DNA of 64,000 bases from an uncultured Pelagibacteraceae bacterium (lineage in GTDB: Bacteria > Pseudomonadota > Alphaproteobacteria > Pelagibacterales > Pelagibacteraceae), in NCBI GenBank assembly GCA_902598425.1, contig CACKBK010000002.1, forward strand, positions 45,706-109,705, read 5' to 3'. A program made the position numbers and the translations under genes. The notes under the pieces are model-generated. The model was not told the DNA's origin and did no database searches. It saw nothing but the letters and a program-made list of their open reading frames with translations. This document shows positions 35,869 to 43,771 of this stretch, piece by piece (position 1 is the stretch's first letter; each line of letters starts with the position of its first letter).

Positions 35869-37205
35869 TTCACTCCAACACAAACTTTCTCAAAGCAGAT
35901 ATACTTATTATAACTATCTAATTTACTTTTATCTACAATTCCTTCCCATGCTGGGCGTGACTTTAAATGATATGACAAGTTTCCTGCTGTCCATTCATCG
36001 CCTAAAACAACGTTTATAGGTTCTTTAAATTCAGAATTCCATTTTTTTTCAACTTCAATAGCAATTTCTTTACCGGGATAGTCTGTTCTTTTATTATCTT
36101 TTAGCAAAGAAACAGTTCCATAGCTTAGTGGTGAAAGTAAAAAAATAAATATAAAAAAAATTAGAAAATTTTTAATTTTTTTCATTTCTAAATGCTTTTG
36201 GAAAATATAAATTAATAATGTTCCAAAGAATAAATAAAATGGGGTCATCCACATTGTTCTAATTTTAGAGCCGGTCATTATTGAGGTCAAAAGCACAAGT
36301 AAAATTGGTAATATATTAACAATTAATAAAAATAATAATTTTCTGTCATTAAAATTTAAATTAATTTTAATTTTTTTTAAAATTAAAAATAACATTATTA
36401 AAACCGGCAATAAAATTAAAATTTGTTTCATTAAAAAAATAATCGGAAATTTTAAATGGTTTATGTAATTAATTTCTTCGAGTCCTGCTCTGGAAAAAGC
36501 ATATTTAATTGCAATAAAATCGTTATTAAACAACCAAACTAAATGAGGAACTAAAAGAATAAAAAATACTTCAATTGATATTAAGTATTTAAAGTCAAAT
36601 TTTCTCTCTTTTAAAATTACAATTTGATAAAAAAATAAAATAAAAATAGAAACCAATAAATAGATAAATAAATACTTCGATTGGAACCCAATAGCAGCAA
36701 AGATAGCTAAATAAAAACAATCATAAATATTAATTTTTTTACCATCAAATATTTTCCAAGCATAAAAAACAGTTAATGACCAAAAAGGTAGTTGACAAAC
36801 ATTAACGTTAAATTCTGGTGTAGTAAAATTATAGAAATATATACCTTCTAATAGTATTACTGATAGAAAGCTTAAAGTCTTATTATTAAATATTTTTTCA
36901 CTTAATTGAAATACTATAAAAAATGAAAAAATTACAAATAACTGACTAAGTAAATAATAAGCCCAATCTTGACTTCCAAACAAAAAATAAAATAACTCTA
37001 CAAAAAAAGCACTTGCTGGAGGATGTTTTTCAAATCCCCAATCTAAATTACTTCCCCAACCTAGCGCCTCAATTGTATCGAGTGGCAAATTGTTATTTGT
37101 AATCGAAGGAATCAATGTCCAAATAAAAAGATGAATAAATAAGAAAATGTAAAAATAACGTAATGTATTTTTTCTATAATTAAACATTTGCTTGAATTTA
37201 TACAA
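35865..37205 (-). CDS. GT39-like membrane glycosyltransferase (ArnT/PMT type)
   Basis: A 446-aa polytopic protein with about ten to twelve helices. The first extracytoplasmic loop (LDTIEALGWGSNLDWGFEKHPPASAFF) has the acidic residues plus KHPP motif of GT-C enzymes of the ArnT/dolichyl-P-mannose-protein mannosyltransferase superfamily, which use polyprenol-linked sugars outside the membrane. It heads the leftward set with the 41-aa protein and a GT2. The acceptor may be lipid A or a glycan; not determinable. Confidence 0.8.
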   Translation of the reverse strand: MYKFKQMFNYRKNTLRYFYIFLFIHLFIWTLIPSITNNNLPLDTIEALGWGSNLDWGFEKHPPASAFFVELFYFLFGSQDWAYYLLSQLFVIFSFFIVFQLSEKIFNNKTLSFLSVILLEGIYFYNFTTPEFNVNVCQLPFWSLTVFYAWKIFDGKKINIYDCFYLAIFAAIGFQSKYLFIYLLVSIFILFFYQIVILKERKFDFKYLISIEVFFILLVPHLVWLFNNDFIAIKYAFSRAGLEEINYINHLKFPIIFLMKQILILLPVLIMLFLILKKIKINLNFNDRKLLFLLIVNILPILLVLLTSIMTGSKIRTMWMTPFYLFFGTLLIYIFQKHLEMKKIKNFLIFFIFIFLLSPLSYGTVSLLKDNKRTDYPGKEIAIEVEKKWNSEFKEPINVVLGDEWTAGNLSYHLKSRPAWEGIVDKSKLDSYNKYICFEKVCVGVK

Positions 37206-37216
37206 TTAAAGCATTC

Positions 37217-37244
37217 TTGACACTAAATAATTGCTGAATATACT
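37217..37244 (+). promoter_or_regulatory. Promoter of dksA
   Basis: TTGACA (37217-37222), a 16-bp spacer and TATACT (37239-37244) give a near-consensus sigma70 promoter, with initiation near 37251. It explains why the track start at 37231 cannot be used. Confidence 0.7.
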
Positions 37245-37266
37245 TCCGACCGTTCAAACTATTAAA

Positions 37267-37683
37267 ATGGTTAAGATATCAAAAAATTATATACCCAAAA
37301 GTACTGAAAAATATATGTGCGAAAAGCATAAAGCATTTTTCAAAAATAAGTTATTAGAGTGGAAAAAAGATTTAGTTAAATCAAATAATGAGGCTTTATA
37401 TAATAGCTCCCTAGACGATAATAGCACTTCTGCTGATATTGTTGATCAAGCAAGCTCATACACAGAAAAAAATGTTGAGATGAGAGCAATAAATAGACAA
37501 ATAAAACTGATTTCTAAAATTGATTCTGCGCTCAAAAAAATAAAAGATGGAACATATGGCTTTTGCGAGGAGACTGCTGAACCAATTGGTCTAAAAAGAC
37601 TAATGGCAAGACCTGTTGCAACTCTATGTATTACAGCTCAAGAAAAACATGAAAAAGAGGAAAAAGTTTACGCTGACGATTAA
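37267..37683 (+). CDS. dksA: RNA polymerase-binding transcription factor DksA
   Basis: DksA binds the RNA polymerase secondary channel and works with ppGpp to shift transcription in starvation. The coiled-coil tip carries an Asp-rich segment (NSSLDDNSTSADIVDQAS) as in E. coli (DxxA tip), followed by YGFCEETAEPIGLKRLMARPVATLC. Only one Cys remains in each half of the zinc-finger region instead of CxxC pairs, as is common in alphaproteobacterial forms. I use ATG 37267 (138 aa) because the track's TTG lies in the promoter. Stop interlocks with the next gene. Confidence 0.92.
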   Translation: MVKISKNYIPKSTEKYMCEKHKAFFKNKLLEWKKDLVKSNNEALYNSSLDDNSTSADIVDQASSYTEKNVEMRAINRQIKLISKIDSALKKIKDGTYGFCEETAEPIGLKRLMARPVATLCITAQEKHEKEEKVYADD

Positions 37684-39497
37684 TTATTTTTTCTCTTTAA
37701 TAACGTCCAGTCCTCAATAGTTTCAATTTTTTCAAAATTTTCCTCAATGTAAGCATTTACTAAAAATAGCCTCTCCTCTAAAGGAGCCAGCCAATTAAAT
37801 TTCACTCCACCAGATATAATAATTTCTGTTTTATTTAATTCATTAATAAAGTTTTTTTGATCTGGAATAGATCCAATACTCCAAATTAAATAGTATTTAG
37901 TACAACTTTTTTTTTTTAATAAATAATGAAGTGCAGCATCATGAGAAAAAAGTTGTATACATTCTTTGTCTTGTAAAATTGATTTACTTTCATTAATAAA
38001 ATTTATTTCTTTTTGATTAAGAAATTTTTGGTCTGGTAAATTTATATATTTCTCAAACCTTAAATTAAAATTTTTTAAATTTTTTGGATTTATATCAAAA
38101 ATTATAGGAAATAATATTAATAAAAAAAATATTAAAAAAATGTTTTTTGAAGAAGATCTATCAATCTTTATTTTTTTATTTATTTTAAATAAAATGAAAT
38201 ATAAAGAAATGATTGAAAAAAAAATTATAGGGAAACCAAAAATATGTTTAATATGTGGTCCATCTGATCTTCCTACAACATAAGCATAGCTAAAAATCGA
38301 AATAAAACATAAGAACATTAATAAAAATTTAAAATTTGGGTAGTATTTGTCATTAACTTTTAAAAATAAATTAATTGTAAAGATGGATATAAAAATGATT
38401 GATAATAAAGTTTTAGTTGCTCTCGATGAATCTGGGTGGTCACTGAATGGTGTTGGATGAATGATCCCGTGAATGTAGCTCACATATTTATAAACTGAAA
38501 AAGTATTACTAATAAAATGCTTAAATTCTAAACCTAAATAAAAATAAAAAAATAACCACCAAATGAATATTGATGACAATAAAATAATAAAACTTTTTAA
38601 ATCTTTTCTTATTATAAGGAAAATTAAAAAGCTTATTAAAATTAGGTTCATGACTAATCCCCTATCAATACCCCAAAGTAATGTGCTTATACTCAAGAAA
38701 CCAAATATTAAAAGAATTGGTACATGTAATTTTTTATTTTCAAAAAAAAATGAAAATAATATGAGTGAAAATATTATTGGAATTTCTCTTGCAACAAGAT
38801 GGTCTACACTTGCAATGTTGTAATCAATGACTGATAAAAAAATTAATGAATTTAAAATAAAAAATATATTTTTGTAAAATTTCTCTACTTTCAAAAATTT
38901 TGTAATTCTTAAAGATAGAAATATTAATAAAAACTTTAAAGAAAAAATTAAAAATATATCTGTTATTCTTTTTAAACCAATTGTCTGTGAGTCAAATATA
39001 TACCATAGAATTTTAGCACTTATAGTCTCATAAAATATTCCTTGAGTTACATAAGAACCAGACCATAAAGATCCGTCTTTTGAACTTTTAAATGCTGAAC
39101 TTAATTGCTGACCTTCATGCATTAAATCTAAATTATGTAATTGAAATTGAGTTGATAAAAATTCAAAAATAATTAATAAGGTCAATATAAAAAATATTAA
39201 AACCAATGAATTATTTTTCTTTGGTTGAATTTTTGAGTAATTATTTAAATTGAAAATAATATTTTTAAAATTTTGCTTTCTAAAAAAAACTTGTGAAAAA
39301 AAAATGATGATTGGTAAAAATATAAAAGCCAAATATCTAAGAATATCGTTTGTTGGATTAAATTTTTTATCTGAATATTCTCCAACAATCATATTATCAT
39401 GAAATGGTATTGTAATTTTTTCCCAAATAAATGTTCCAAATAAAATTGATAAAACTATTAATATGCAAAATATTAAATTAAATGAATAATTTTTCAT
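37680..39497 (-). CDS. Large polytopic membrane protein, probable GT-C-type glycosyltransferase
   Basis: A 605-aa protein with about 12-13 hydrophobic helices and a soluble C-terminal ~120 residues (from ...DINPKNLKNFNLRF). The loop HNLDLMHEGQQLSSAF after the second or third helix carries acidic and His residues as in GT-C transferases, but the family is not one I can name. It overlaps the 418-aa membrane protein gene by 4 bp (ATGA), and both are probably one functional unit in cell-surface glycan assembly. Function is inferred only. Confidence 0.6.
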   Translation of the reverse strand: MKNYSFNLIFCILIVLSILFGTFIWEKITIPFHDNMIVGEYSDKKFNPTNDILRYLAFIFLPIIIFFSQVFFRKQNFKNIIFNLNNYSKIQPKKNNSLVLIFFILTLLIIFEFLSTQFQLHNLDLMHEGQQLSSAFKSSKDGSLWSGSYVTQGIFYETISAKILWYIFDSQTIGLKRITDIFLIFSLKFLLIFLSLRITKFLKVEKFYKNIFFILNSLIFLSVIDYNIASVDHLVAREIPIIFSLILFSFFFENKKLHVPILLIFGFLSISTLLWGIDRGLVMNLILISFLIFLIIRKDLKSFIILLSSIFIWWLFFYFYLGLEFKHFISNTFSVYKYVSYIHGIIHPTPFSDHPDSSRATKTLLSIIFISIFTINLFLKVNDKYYPNFKFLLMFLCFISIFSYAYVVGRSDGPHIKHIFGFPIIFFSIISLYFILFKINKKIKIDRSSSKNIFLIFFLLILFPIIFDINPKNLKNFNLRFEKYINLPDQKFLNQKEINFINESKSILQDKECIQLFSHDAALHYLLKKKSCTKYYLIWSIGSIPDQKNFINELNKTEIIISGGVKFNWLAPLEERLFLVNAYIEENFEKIETIEDWTLLKRKNN

Positions 39498-40750
39498 GAT
39501 GATTGATTTGACAAATATAAAAATTTAATTGTTTTGTAAGGAATTCGATAGCCAGGAAATGAATTTACATCAGCAGATAATAGTGTTGGGGGACTCCAAC
39601 CAAATGCAAAAACTAAAAAAAAAATTACTAAAATACTTTTAGGATTGATTTTAAGCAATTTATGCAAATTATTTACCATTTTAAAAGTTTTATCTTCAAT
39701 TAACCTGAAATTAATTTTTATAAAATCGTTTTTGAATAAGTAAAAAAAGAATAATATTGATGAAACGTAAGTTATATTAACTGCTCTACCCCAATCTATA
39801 AACATTAACCAATGGATTGGCACAAAAATATTTAAAATTACAAAAATCAAAGCTAGTTTTTTAAATTTAAATATTTTTTTGGTCAGCTCAGAATTTTTAA
39901 TTAGTAATATTAATGGAGCAAACCCAATTAACATTATCAAAAAATATCTAAATAAATATGTAAAAATACTAAATTCTTTCTCTGTTAATTTACTAATTGT
40001 AGCTTTGATATGTACAATCGCCTCTCTTTTTGTATCCATAAGACCGCAAGACATATAGCAAGCTTCCCCAAAATTATTCATCAAGGAAGATTTCATAATT
40101 TCAAAACCATTTTTAGAGATAATATGAAATGCGCTATAATATGAAACAATAATCGATGGAATAAAAATAAGAAATATTACCAAAAAAATTTTAATTAAGT
40201 TTTCATTTTTCATTTTAATTAAAACTGTAGCCGCAAAGAATGTATAATAAAAAATTGCTGGCTCGTATAAAATAGAAATTAATGGTAAAATAAAAATTAT
40301 CCATAATATAGAACTTTTTGTCTTACTCTCTTTTGAAGATATATTGTAGAACCAAATATAACCAATAAATAAAAATAATTCTTTTCTTGCTAATACTTCT
40401 AATTCTGCAATATGGTAAATTAAAAATATAGGCGTAAACAAACTAAAAAGAATAATTCCATTAAACTTTATTTTTTTAAAAAATTTGTAGATAAGAATTA
40501 AATATAGTCCATAAAAAAAAATCTGCATCAATAGAATTACAAACCTTAATTTTAAATCAAAAATTTGTGCGATATGAAAAGCTATTTCTCCTGGTAAACC
40601 TCTTCTTGTAAAACCTCCTTGATAATTAATTATCCATTCAGAAATAGTGGAGTCATTACCTACACCGTGTTTTAGATATAACCAGATAAATGCAAATACT
40701 GAGATTGAAATTAGATAGTATTTAAAATAATTTTTATAATTTTTTTCCAT
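39494..40750 (-). CDS. Polytopic membrane protein of unknown function (418 aa)
   Basis: About ten hydrophobic segments. The first loop WIINYQGGFTRRGLPGEIAFHIAQ is a distinctive motif that I recall from uncharacterised membrane proteins in polysaccharide loci. There is no signal peptide. It starts 4 bp after the GST gene on the same strand and overlaps the 605-aa gene by 4 bp. I do not recognise a named enzyme; GT-C or Wzy-like polymerase are possible. Confidence 0.6.
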   Translation of the reverse strand: MEKNYKNYFKYYLISISVFAFIWLYLKHGVGNDSTISEWIINYQGGFTRRGLPGEIAFHIAQIFDLKLRFVILLMQIFFYGLYLILIYKFFKKIKFNGIILFSLFTPIFLIYHIAELEVLARKELFLFIGYIWFYNISSKESKTKSSILWIIFILPLISILYEPAIFYYTFFAATVLIKMKNENLIKIFLVIFLIFIPSIIVSYYSAFHIISKNGFEIMKSSLMNNFGEACYMSCGLMDTKREAIVHIKATISKLTEKEFSIFTYLFRYFLIMLIGFAPLILLIKNSELTKKIFKFKKLALIFVILNIFVPIHWLMFIDWGRAVNITYVSSILFFFYLFKNDFIKINFRLIEDKTFKMVNNLHKLLKINPKSILVIFFLVFAFGWSPPTLLSADVNSFPGYRIPYKTIKFLYLSNQSS

Positions 40751-40754
40751 ATAT

Positions 40755-41393
40755 TTATGGTAAGGGAATCTTATCTCCTTGTTTCATAAACTCATAGCCC
40801 TTTTTCACAGCTTCTCTATTTGAAATTTCTAAATACCATCTTGTCAAATTTTTGAATTTTTTGATTCCAATATCGTGCCATTTATGCCTAGCTATCCAAG
40901 GCCAAGTCGCTATATCAGCTATTGAATAATTATCACCTGCTAAAAATTTTGAGTGTAAAAGTCTTTCATCTAAATCATTGTATATTGATTTTGTTATTTT
41001 AAAATATCGATCTTCACCGAACTTACTTTTTCCAGGATTGTAACGATGAAACTGGTGATGCTGGCCGATCATTGGTCCTACATATCCCATTTGCGCCATA
41101 AGCCATTGGTTTATTTTTAATCTATCTTTATTTTCATAAAACATTTTACTTTTTTCAGCTAGATAAATTAATATTGCACCAGACTCGAAAATTTTTTCCT
41201 CATTTTCATGATCTATGATAACTGGTATTTTGCTAAAAGGGCTAATTTTTCTAAAGTTTGGCTTAAATTGTTCCCCCTTGCCTAAATCTACTTTAGTAAC
41301 TTTATAATCGAATTTAATTTCCTCCAACATTATACTTATTTTTTTTCCGTTAGGGGTGTCAGCTGTAAATAATTCAATCACTCTTTTTACCAA
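40755..41393 (-). CDS. Glutathione S-transferase family protein (YghU/YfcG-like)
   Basis: A 212-aa GST with the thioredoxin-like N-domain ([39 protein letters not shown]) and an all-helical C-domain (SIADIATWPWI). The TPNGKK segment resembles the Nu-class disulfide-bond reductases YghU and YfcG of E. coli, which bind two glutathiones. It overlaps the FAD reductase gene by 20 bp, suggesting shared redox function with ferredoxin and reductase upstream. Confidence 0.87.
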   Translation of the reverse strand: MVKRVIELFTADTPNGKKISIMLEEIKFDYKVTKVDLGKGEQFKPNFRKISPFSKIPVIIDHENEEKIFESGAILIYLAEKSKMFYENKDRLKINQWLMAQMGYVGPMIGQHHQFHRYNPGKSKFGEDRYFKITKSIYNDLDERLLHSKFLAGDNYSIADIATWPWIARHKWHDIGIKKFKNLTRWYLEISNREAVKKGYEFMKQGDKIPLP

Positions 41394-42393
41394 GTCTCTT
41401 TAATATACTTGATGAGGATGTTGTAAATTCAAATCTATATTTTTCATTTGGTCTAGCTAATTTAAAGCAGGCCCTAGCTGCTAAAGCTCCCTCGTGAAAA
41501 CCTGATAAAATTAACTTTAATTTACCTGGATATGAACAAATATCACCTACTGCATAAATACCTTTTTGGTTTGTCTGAAACTTTTCAGTATCTACTTCAA
41601 TTGTCTTTTTATTCAAATTTAAACCCCAGTTTGCAATTGGTCCGAGCTGCATTATTAAACCAAAAAAGCCCAAAACGTAGTCAGTTTTAAGGTTTTTTAT
41701 TTCTTTGTTTTCATGTTGAATATCAATACTATCAAGCTTTCCATTGCCTTTAGGAATTTTTAATTGATACTTTGTAAATAAATTAATTTTACCCTCTTTT
41801 TCAAGCTCATAAACTTTATCTAATGTGGATTGAGCTCCCCTGAATTCATTACGTCTATGTATAAGATTTACATTTGAGTTTGCAGATAATTCAACAGCCC
41901 AATCTAAAGCACTATCACCACCCCCAAAAATTGATACTGTTTTATCTTTAAAAATTTTTTTATCTTTAATTGAATAAAAAATTGATTTCCCCTCGTATTG
42001 TTCACACTCCTTTGGTGTAAATTTTCTTGGCTCAAACGAACCTACTCCACCTGCAATAATTACATTTGGTGTAGAAAAAACGGTTCCATTATTCGTTTTT
42101 ACATGCCATTGACCATTTTCATTTTTAACTTCTTCAACTCTCTCATTTAAATGAAAATTAATATCAAAAGGTTTTAGTTGATTTATCAAATTGTTAGTTA
42201 ATTCTTCTCCAGTGCATTCTGGAACTGCCGGTATATCATAAATAGGTTTATCTGGATAAAGCTCAATACACTGTCCTCCAATTTTATCTAAATTATCCAC
42301 AATTTCACATTTCAGCCCAATTATATTTAACTGGTGCGCAGTGAATAAACCAGTGGGGCCTGCTCCAATAATTAATGCATCAGTCCTAATCAT
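41374..42393 (-). CDS. Thioredoxin-reductase-like ferredoxin--NADP reductase
   Basis: A 339-aa flavoprotein with FAD fold [35 protein letters not shown] (in the place of the CxxC of thioredoxin reductase, which is absent), NADP fold [17 protein letters not shown] and [14 protein letters not shown]. This is the pattern of the YumC-type ferredoxin-NADP oxidoreductase. Adjacent ferredoxin overlaps by 4 bp, which supports it reducing that ferredoxin with NADPH. GST follows. Confidence 0.88.
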   Translation of the reverse strand: MIRTDALIIGAGPTGLFTAHQLNIIGLKCEIVDNLDKIGGQCIELYPDKPIYDIPAVPECTGEELTNNLINQLKPFDINFHLNERVEEVKNENGQWHVKTNNGTVFSTPNVIIAGGVGSFEPRKFTPKECEQYEGKSIFYSIKDKKIFKDKTVSIFGGGDSALDWAVELSANSNVNLIHRRNEFRGAQSTLDKVYELEKEGKINLFTKYQLKIPKGNGKLDSIDIQHENKEIKNLKTDYVLGFFGLIMQLGPIANWGLNLNKKTIEVDTEKFQTNQKGIYAVGDICSYPGKLKLILSGFHEGALAARACFKLARPNEKYRFEFTTSSSSILKRLGKKSD

Positions 42394-42707
42394 TGTTTTT
42401 CTGGAAGATCAACTACCAGTCCATCAATTTCATCGGTAACTGAAATTTGACAGCTTAGCCTACTAAATTTATTTGGATTGTGTGCCTGATCTAACATGTC
42501 ATCTTCTCCTTCAGATTTTTCATTAATTTTATTATACCATTCCTCTTTGACATAAACATGGCATGTAGCACAAGCCATACTTCCTCCACAATCTGCATCA
42601 ATTCCAGATATATTATTTTGCACAGCGCCTTCCATAACTGTTAAACCTTTATCGACTTCAACAGTATGGGATTTACCGTTATTTTCTATGTAAGTAATTT
42701 TAGGCAT
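42390..42707 (-). CDS. fdx: Adrenodoxin-type [2Fe-2S] ferredoxin
   Basis: A 105-aa ferredoxin with Cys40, Cys46, Cys49 ([11 protein letters not shown]) and Cys86 (RLSC) as cluster ligands, the adrenodoxin/ISC pattern. It donates single electrons, likely received from the adjoining NADP-dependent reductase. The gene lies 77 bp after proteorhodopsin, past a terminator, and overlaps the reductase by 4 bp. Partners for the electrons (P450, biotin or Fe-S enzymes) are not in the window. Confidence 0.92.
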   Translation of the reverse strand: MPKITYIENNGKSHTVEVDKGLTVMEGAVQNNISGIDADCGGSMACATCHVYVKEEWYNKINEKSEGEDDMLDQAHNPNKFSRLSCQISVTDEIDGLVVDLPEKQ

Positions 42708-42732
42708 TAATCATATTTATAAGGACAAAAAA

Positions 42733-42766
42733 AAATAGGGCAATATGAAAACATATCGCCCTATTT
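42733..42766 (-). terminator. Terminator of proteorhodopsin
   Basis: AAATAGGGCaATATG, loop AAAA, then CATATcGCCCTATTT form a 15-bp stem with a single A-C mismatch. On the minus strand it is followed by a long U-tract (the A run at 42727-42735). It lies about 20 nt past the rhodopsin stop and before ferredoxin, so it is probably a partial stop in a dose-setting arrangement. Confidence 0.8.
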
Positions 42767-42784
42767 AAATAACTTCAGTTATTA

Positions 42785-43555
42785 TTATGCTCTTCTAGCT
42801 CCTGGCTGAGAAACAGCTGCACTCCAAATTACAAGACCAAATGCGATCTTGTTAATAAAGTCTGCTAAGTTATAGATCACGTTAAGTGTGTTAGCGTCTA
42901 CACCACCTGTTAAGTAACCAAATACATAACCTAATGGGTAGATTGCCCAACCTACTGTAACGATCATTCTCATAGCACCAAATGCAGTACTTAATCCTCT
43001 GTTACCGCTTTTAGCTGCCATTTTACCAGCTTCACCAGAGAATACTTCATATAAGATGTAGATCCATCCAGCCATACCGATAATGAAACCAAGCATTGCG
43101 TTGATGTAACCTGCTTCTCCTAAGTAACCTCCGATTAACATTACTAGAGATCCAATTAGTAGTCTCCAGAAGATGTTACCTGATACTTTTCTCACAGCTG
43201 CTAGAATTAAATAAAATTCTATCATCTGTAATGGTACAGTGATTAACCAGTCAATATATCTATATACTGTTGGTGAGTCACCTGTTTGAACCCATACACC
43301 TCTCATGTAAACATAGTGAATGAATGCAATACCAGTTACTAGTCCTGCTACTGTTACTGATGTTTTCCATCCAGCAGCTACTGATCCTCTTTCTAAGAAA
43401 AAGAATGCTGTAGCAGCTAACATACCCATTGAAATTATCCAAAAAGAAATTCCAACAAAGTCATCAGATGCAAGAAGGACTGCCTCTGCGTTTGCTGCAC
43501 CTGAAAAGCCCAATAGAGCCACAGCTGCTAATGCAAACAATTTAAGTTTTTTCAT
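42785..43555 (-). CDS. Proteorhodopsin, blue-absorbing type
   Basis: A light-driven proton pump with retinal. The 256-aa protein has a signal peptide (MKKLKLFALAAVALLGFSGAANA) and seven helices. In GPR numbering, primary proton acceptor Asp97 and donor Glu108 are present (YRYIDWLITVPLQMIEFY; own D102 and E113), His75 in FIHYVYMRG, and retinal Lys231 in ADFINKIAFG (own K236). Position 105 is Gln (own Q110), the residue associated with blue absorption. A strong ribosome binding site AGAGGGAG precedes the start. It is set apart by its own terminator. Confidence 0.97.
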   Translation of the reverse strand: MKKLKLFALAAVALLGFSGAANAEAVLLASDDFVGISFWIISMGMLAATAFFFLERGSVAAGWKTSVTVAGLVTGIAFIHYVYMRGVWVQTGDSPTVYRYIDWLITVPLQMIEFYLILAAVRKVSGNIFWRLLIGSLVMLIGGYLGEAGYINAMLGFIIGMAGWIYILYEVFSGEAGKMAAKSGNRGLSTAFGAMRMIVTVGWAIYPLGYVFGYLTGGVDANTLNVIYNLADFINKIAFGLVIWSAAVSQPGARRA

Positions 43556-43561
43556 AAAAAA

Positions 43562-43569
43562 CTCCCTCT
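43562..43569 (-). promoter_or_regulatory. Shine-Dalgarno of proteorhodopsin
   Basis: AGAGGGAG on the minus strand, 6 nt before the ATG. It is the strongest Shine-Dalgarno in the window, in line with high expression of this pump. Confidence 0.8.
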
Positions 43570-43581
43570 TTAGTTAGTTTT

Positions 43582-43601
43582 TATAGTTTATATAAACTAT
43601 A
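43582..43601 (-). promoter_or_regulatory. Perfect 20-bp palindrome in the proteorhodopsin leader
   Basis: TATAGTTTATATAAACTATA, identical on both strands, centred about 36 bp before the start codon. It can be a dimeric repressor operator, the -10 region or a leader hairpin. A second short inverted repeat, GCAGT/ACTGC, directly adjoins it at 43602-43618. Confidence 0.5.
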
Positions 43602-43618
43602 GCAGTCTATTAAACTGC
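43602..43618 (-). promoter_or_regulatory. GCAGT...ACTGC inverted repeat before proteorhodopsin
   Basis: GCAGT, a 7-nt CTATTAA loop and ACTGC form a 5-bp stem immediately upstream of the 20-bp palindrome. A TTGGCA further out on the minus strand may be a -35. Function not known. Confidence 0.35.
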
Positions 43619-43771
43619 CAAAGTTAAGGGGTTAATTACCAAATTAAGTTAGTTTATTGAAGACTTTTTTACCTCTTATTTATGTTGATTTTATTGGCTT
43701 TTTGAAATTAAATGCAACTTGTTGCTTAAATATCAAGCAATTAAAGCTATTTTGAATCAATTAATTAAATT

